From Cryptomeria japonica (Eukaryota; Streptophyta; Pinopsida; Cupressales; Cupressaceae): a DNA stretch of 58,000 bases. Numbering within the stretch: position 1 is the first letter of the stretch; each line of letters opens with the position of its first letter. Below are positions 55,446 to 58,000 of the stretch, piece after piece. The stretch spans positions 436,578,230 through 436,636,229 of the forward strand of contig NC_081407.1 in the NCBI RefSeq assembly GCF_030272615.1. The letters run 5' to 3'. A program made the position numbers and the translations under genes. The notes beneath the pieces are model-generated. The model saw nothing but the letters and a program-made list of their open reading frames with translations, was not told the origin of the DNA and did no database searches.

Positions 55446-56233
55446 TGCAAGTAAACAGATTATTTTCTTACTGTTGTTCCCTAACAGTTGCAACAGGTTA
55501 AATCCCTTGACCAGGTAGGTTCTAAGAAGACTTAAACATTTAAGTCCCCTAACAAGGAAGCTCTCAAAAGAATGTTAAATCCTCTCATGAGGTTGATCCT
55601 AACAGATCATCAAGCTCCTAATCAAGTTGCAAGGAAAATCCCATAACCGGATGAATCCTAATAGGGTCTACTCTTAACTAGGCATATTGTAAGATTCTAA
55701 CAAGGCTAAGCTCCTAACAGGGCGTACTTTGAAAGAGTATAAATATTTGTGGGTGCCAACTCTCGCCGTGGTTTTTTCAATATTTGGGTTTCCACGTCAA
55801 AAAAGTATGGTGTTCATGTGTGGAATGTTTTTCATGTGATGTTCTTGATTATATTTTATTTCATGCATTATTTCTGAGACACTGGTTATGATGTTTTATC
55901 AGAAGTTTATCAGAGGTTACCGATACTGATAAGAAGTTATTTGAGAAAGTATTTGATATTATTGTTAAGGTAAATGAGTTGGTAATTGATCAAGTTTATA
56001 TGATTACTTTGGTGGTGAAAGTATTGGTAAATGATTTGATTAATGTGTTAAGAAAATGATAAAGGTATTAGATTTGATTATAGAAGTTGAGATATTTGTT
56101 AAATGGTTTCAGATTTGAGATAAGCTAAAATAAGTTTGATTTTGAGTTAAAGTTTGAATTGGTCTTAATATTGATTCACCCCCCTCCCCCCACCACCCCT
56201 CTCAGTATTAACCAGATCCTCATAGGATTAACA
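55446..56233 (+). mobile_element. Partial 3' LTR of D
   Basis: Begins at TGCAAGTAAACAG, equal to about 31815 in the 5' LTR, so the first ~780 bases of the LTR, the polypurine tract and the RNase H end are deleted. It continues to GGATTAACA. It contains CGCCGTGGTTTTTTC (55765) with GGGTTTCCACGTC, and a C-run (56179-56197). Confidence 0.85.
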
Positions 56234-57600
56234 AAACATAGACATCAAACACTCTTTTACATATCATCTAAAACACATATTGAATTAACTCACATCATCA
56301 TAATCATTCATCATCAAACTTAGTCAAATACCTTTCATGTTTTACTTTATCCATAACAACCAAGATGATCTAAAAATCAAAAAAAAAAAATCAAACATTT
56401 TTCAACAATCCAAAAAAGAACCAAAAAGTCCAAAAACCCAAAAAAACTAATTTCTAAAATCCAAAAAACAAAAAATTTGAAAAATCCAAACACCCAAAAA
56501 AATTAAGAAACGTCGAGCGACATAATTGTCCACCATAGGATACACCTAAAATGTAATTTTACTCATATCAAGAGACATGATCATCTCGCACCTAGTCCAT
56601 CACACAACATTGCACATCATATCCCAACTTCACCTAATCATATTCACTTAAACATCCATTCCACTTTAGCCACCCAAAACCTCCCTCCAACTAATTTTCC
56701 TCAAACAAGCTTTCCATCTATAACATCAATAATTTTATTATTACCCCCTTTATCTATGGAACAACCAGCACATGCCCAACTCACTACAATCCCATCTCAT
56801 CATTCCACCTATCAACAACCACCAACATCTTAAATACCATCCCAATAATATATTATGCCCATCAACCCACTCCAGCCACTTTATCAACCAACATTACCCA
56901 CCAATAATTAGACCACCTATCAATACACTTGCATCCCCTTATCAACAAATCCCACCTAATCAACACTACACTTCACCTATCAATAGCCTTCTAATCACTT
57001 ATTAGCAACCACCATCATATCAACATCAGTATCCTTTACAAATAAACACATATCAATCCACTCATCCACAAGTGCCTAATAACAATTCCCCATCACCTTC
57101 AAATCCAACTCCTTCCGAATTATTGTTCCATGAATGACAAGAACTGAAAGACACTCTCAAGGGGTTGCAAATAGGGACCTTACACCAAAAACACACTATA
57201 AATTTGGCAAATTATGTCCCTACCCCTTTGATTGATCAATTGATACCTTTCCCTAAAAAAATTGAGATACAAGGGAAATGGAGACCCTCGTGATCTCATG
57301 CCAAGAAGTTGCCTACAATGATGTATATATCTCATGACATCTTTCCTTACAGCTCATAAGGACAAACACTAAGGTGGTTTTAACACTTACCTCAAGGATC
57401 CATTCAAACTTGTGTTGACTTATTGAAGAAATTTTTAACCCATTTATCTCGCAATATTAAGCACAAATTAACCATGCTTGATCTATGTAACGCTAAATAA
57501 TGAAATGGGGCAAGTATTCCTTCTTTCAATGGTGGAGTCTCACTAGTTGCTTCCCTTGGATTATACCAGAAATTTCTAGATTATACCAGAAATTTTATAT
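56234..57600 (+). pseudogene. Gypsy gag remnant
   Basis: After an A-rich patch (56370-56500) a Pro/Gln/Tyr/Asn-rich leader (QPPSYQHQYPLQ, 57008 on) runs into a Retrotrans_gag domain: the frames give NDVYISHDIF, GQTLRWF-x-HLPQGSIQT, LLKKFLTHLSRNIKHKLTMLDLCNAK (57300-57500). This is the classic ALRWFYHLPxGSI...F block of Ty3/gypsy gag. Several stops and slips break it. It may belong to the element into which D inserted, or be an independent fragment. The gypsy piece at 30.1-31.0 kb looks like a different lineage. Confidence 0.75.
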
Positions 57601-58000
57601 ATATATATAAAATTTAAAGTGAAATAAAATAGTTCCAATTGATACCTCTTGGCAAGGGAGATTATTTTTCAAGTGAGGTACACACAACACATCATTGAAG
57701 GTTCCATCCCCAATATCAATAGAACACTTTCCAATTCAATGTAATCCAACTCTTCATACATATCCTATTTATGATAAATAAATCTTATAACAAATAACGG
57801 CATGCCCTCCATCGCTTATCATGCCCACTCCAAAGTGTCATATTTAAAATCCATTATTATCATGCCAAACTACTGAGGTCATCCAAGACTCCCCTATTCA
57901 TATCCCATCATTATAATTGATTTTATGTCAAGAATACAATCCATAGTATGAAAAAATAATCTCTAAAATGAATCTAAATCAAGTTACTCCTATCCTCCCT
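57601..58000. other. Unassigned right edge
   Basis: No clear gene. A short AT repeat (57597-57612) and a 19-base direct duplication (ATTATACCAGAAATTT, at 57559 and 57579) are visible. It may be the continuation of the gypsy fragment. Confidence 0.3.

Larger units (their letters stand above)
31038..56233 (+). mobile_element. Ty1/copia element D with nested insertions
   Basis: D runs 5' LTR, primer site, gag, protease, integrase, RT, RNase H and a partial 3' LTR. It is interrupted by solo LTR F (32562-33739), element E (34013-48425, itself holding copia C) and insertion G (50271-53379). Removing them leaves a normal copia of roughly 6.5 kb. The 5' border is approximate and no target duplication could be matched to the right flank (AAACA). 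The overlapping LTR pieces (31815-32560 against 55446-56180) differ by about 10% by eye. Confidence 0.85.

Overview
This window is plant nuclear DNA: AT-rich, intergenic, and built almost wholly from decayed transposable elements. The large, old and deeply nested Ty1/copia and Ty3/gypsy elements, LTRs more than 1 kb long and an absence of intact host genes suggest a large, slowly purged genome such as a conifer or other gymnosperm. The species cannot be named from the sequence. No tRNA, rRNA, CRISPR array or bacterial-type gene is seen. Layout of the left half: 1-2.7 kb is the tail of a minus-strand retroelement, with a long acidic reading frame just before its polypurine tract. 2.9-19.7 kb carries two related LTRs of a plus-strand element (H). 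Between them lie a minus-strand chromovirus (A, Ty3/gypsy with a C-terminal chromodomain) and a plus-strand copia (B), both cut off at their 5' ends and joined there. The right H LTR is split by a 5'-truncated L1-like LINE flanked by an 11-bp target duplication. 19.7-22.6 kb is unassigned, and 22.6-24.0 kb is a minus-strand solo LTR. 24.85-30.13 kb is bounded by perfect 26-bp inverted repeats (unit T). It holds a CT tract and a complementary GA tract, a 0.95 kb palindromic minisatellite, and a small exon-like unit that I do not recognise. Right half: from 30.1 kb to the end there is a degraded gypsy leader and gag, then copia D (about 31.0-56.2 kb) with a nest inside it. Solo LTR F lies in D's 5' LTR. 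Element E (34,013-48,425, target duplication CTCTT) lies in D's gag. A complete copia C (36,876-44,537, target duplication GGCTA) lies inside E. A 3.1 kb LTR-like insertion G (target duplication TAATG) lies in D's integrase. The window ends in a gypsy gag remnant. The most unusual item is E. It has two LTRs, an initiator-Met-type primer site and a polypurine tract, but no protease, integrase or reverse transcriptase. Instead it encodes a coiled-coil protein with four zinc knuckles and a very long second reading frame (roughly 1,100 codons when C is excluded) of no family I can name. Its LTR core, primer site and polypurine region match those of copia B, so it was probably mobilised by B-like copia enzymes. 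Divergence judged by eye between LTR pairs (about 5% for C, about 10% for E and D) fits the nesting order.
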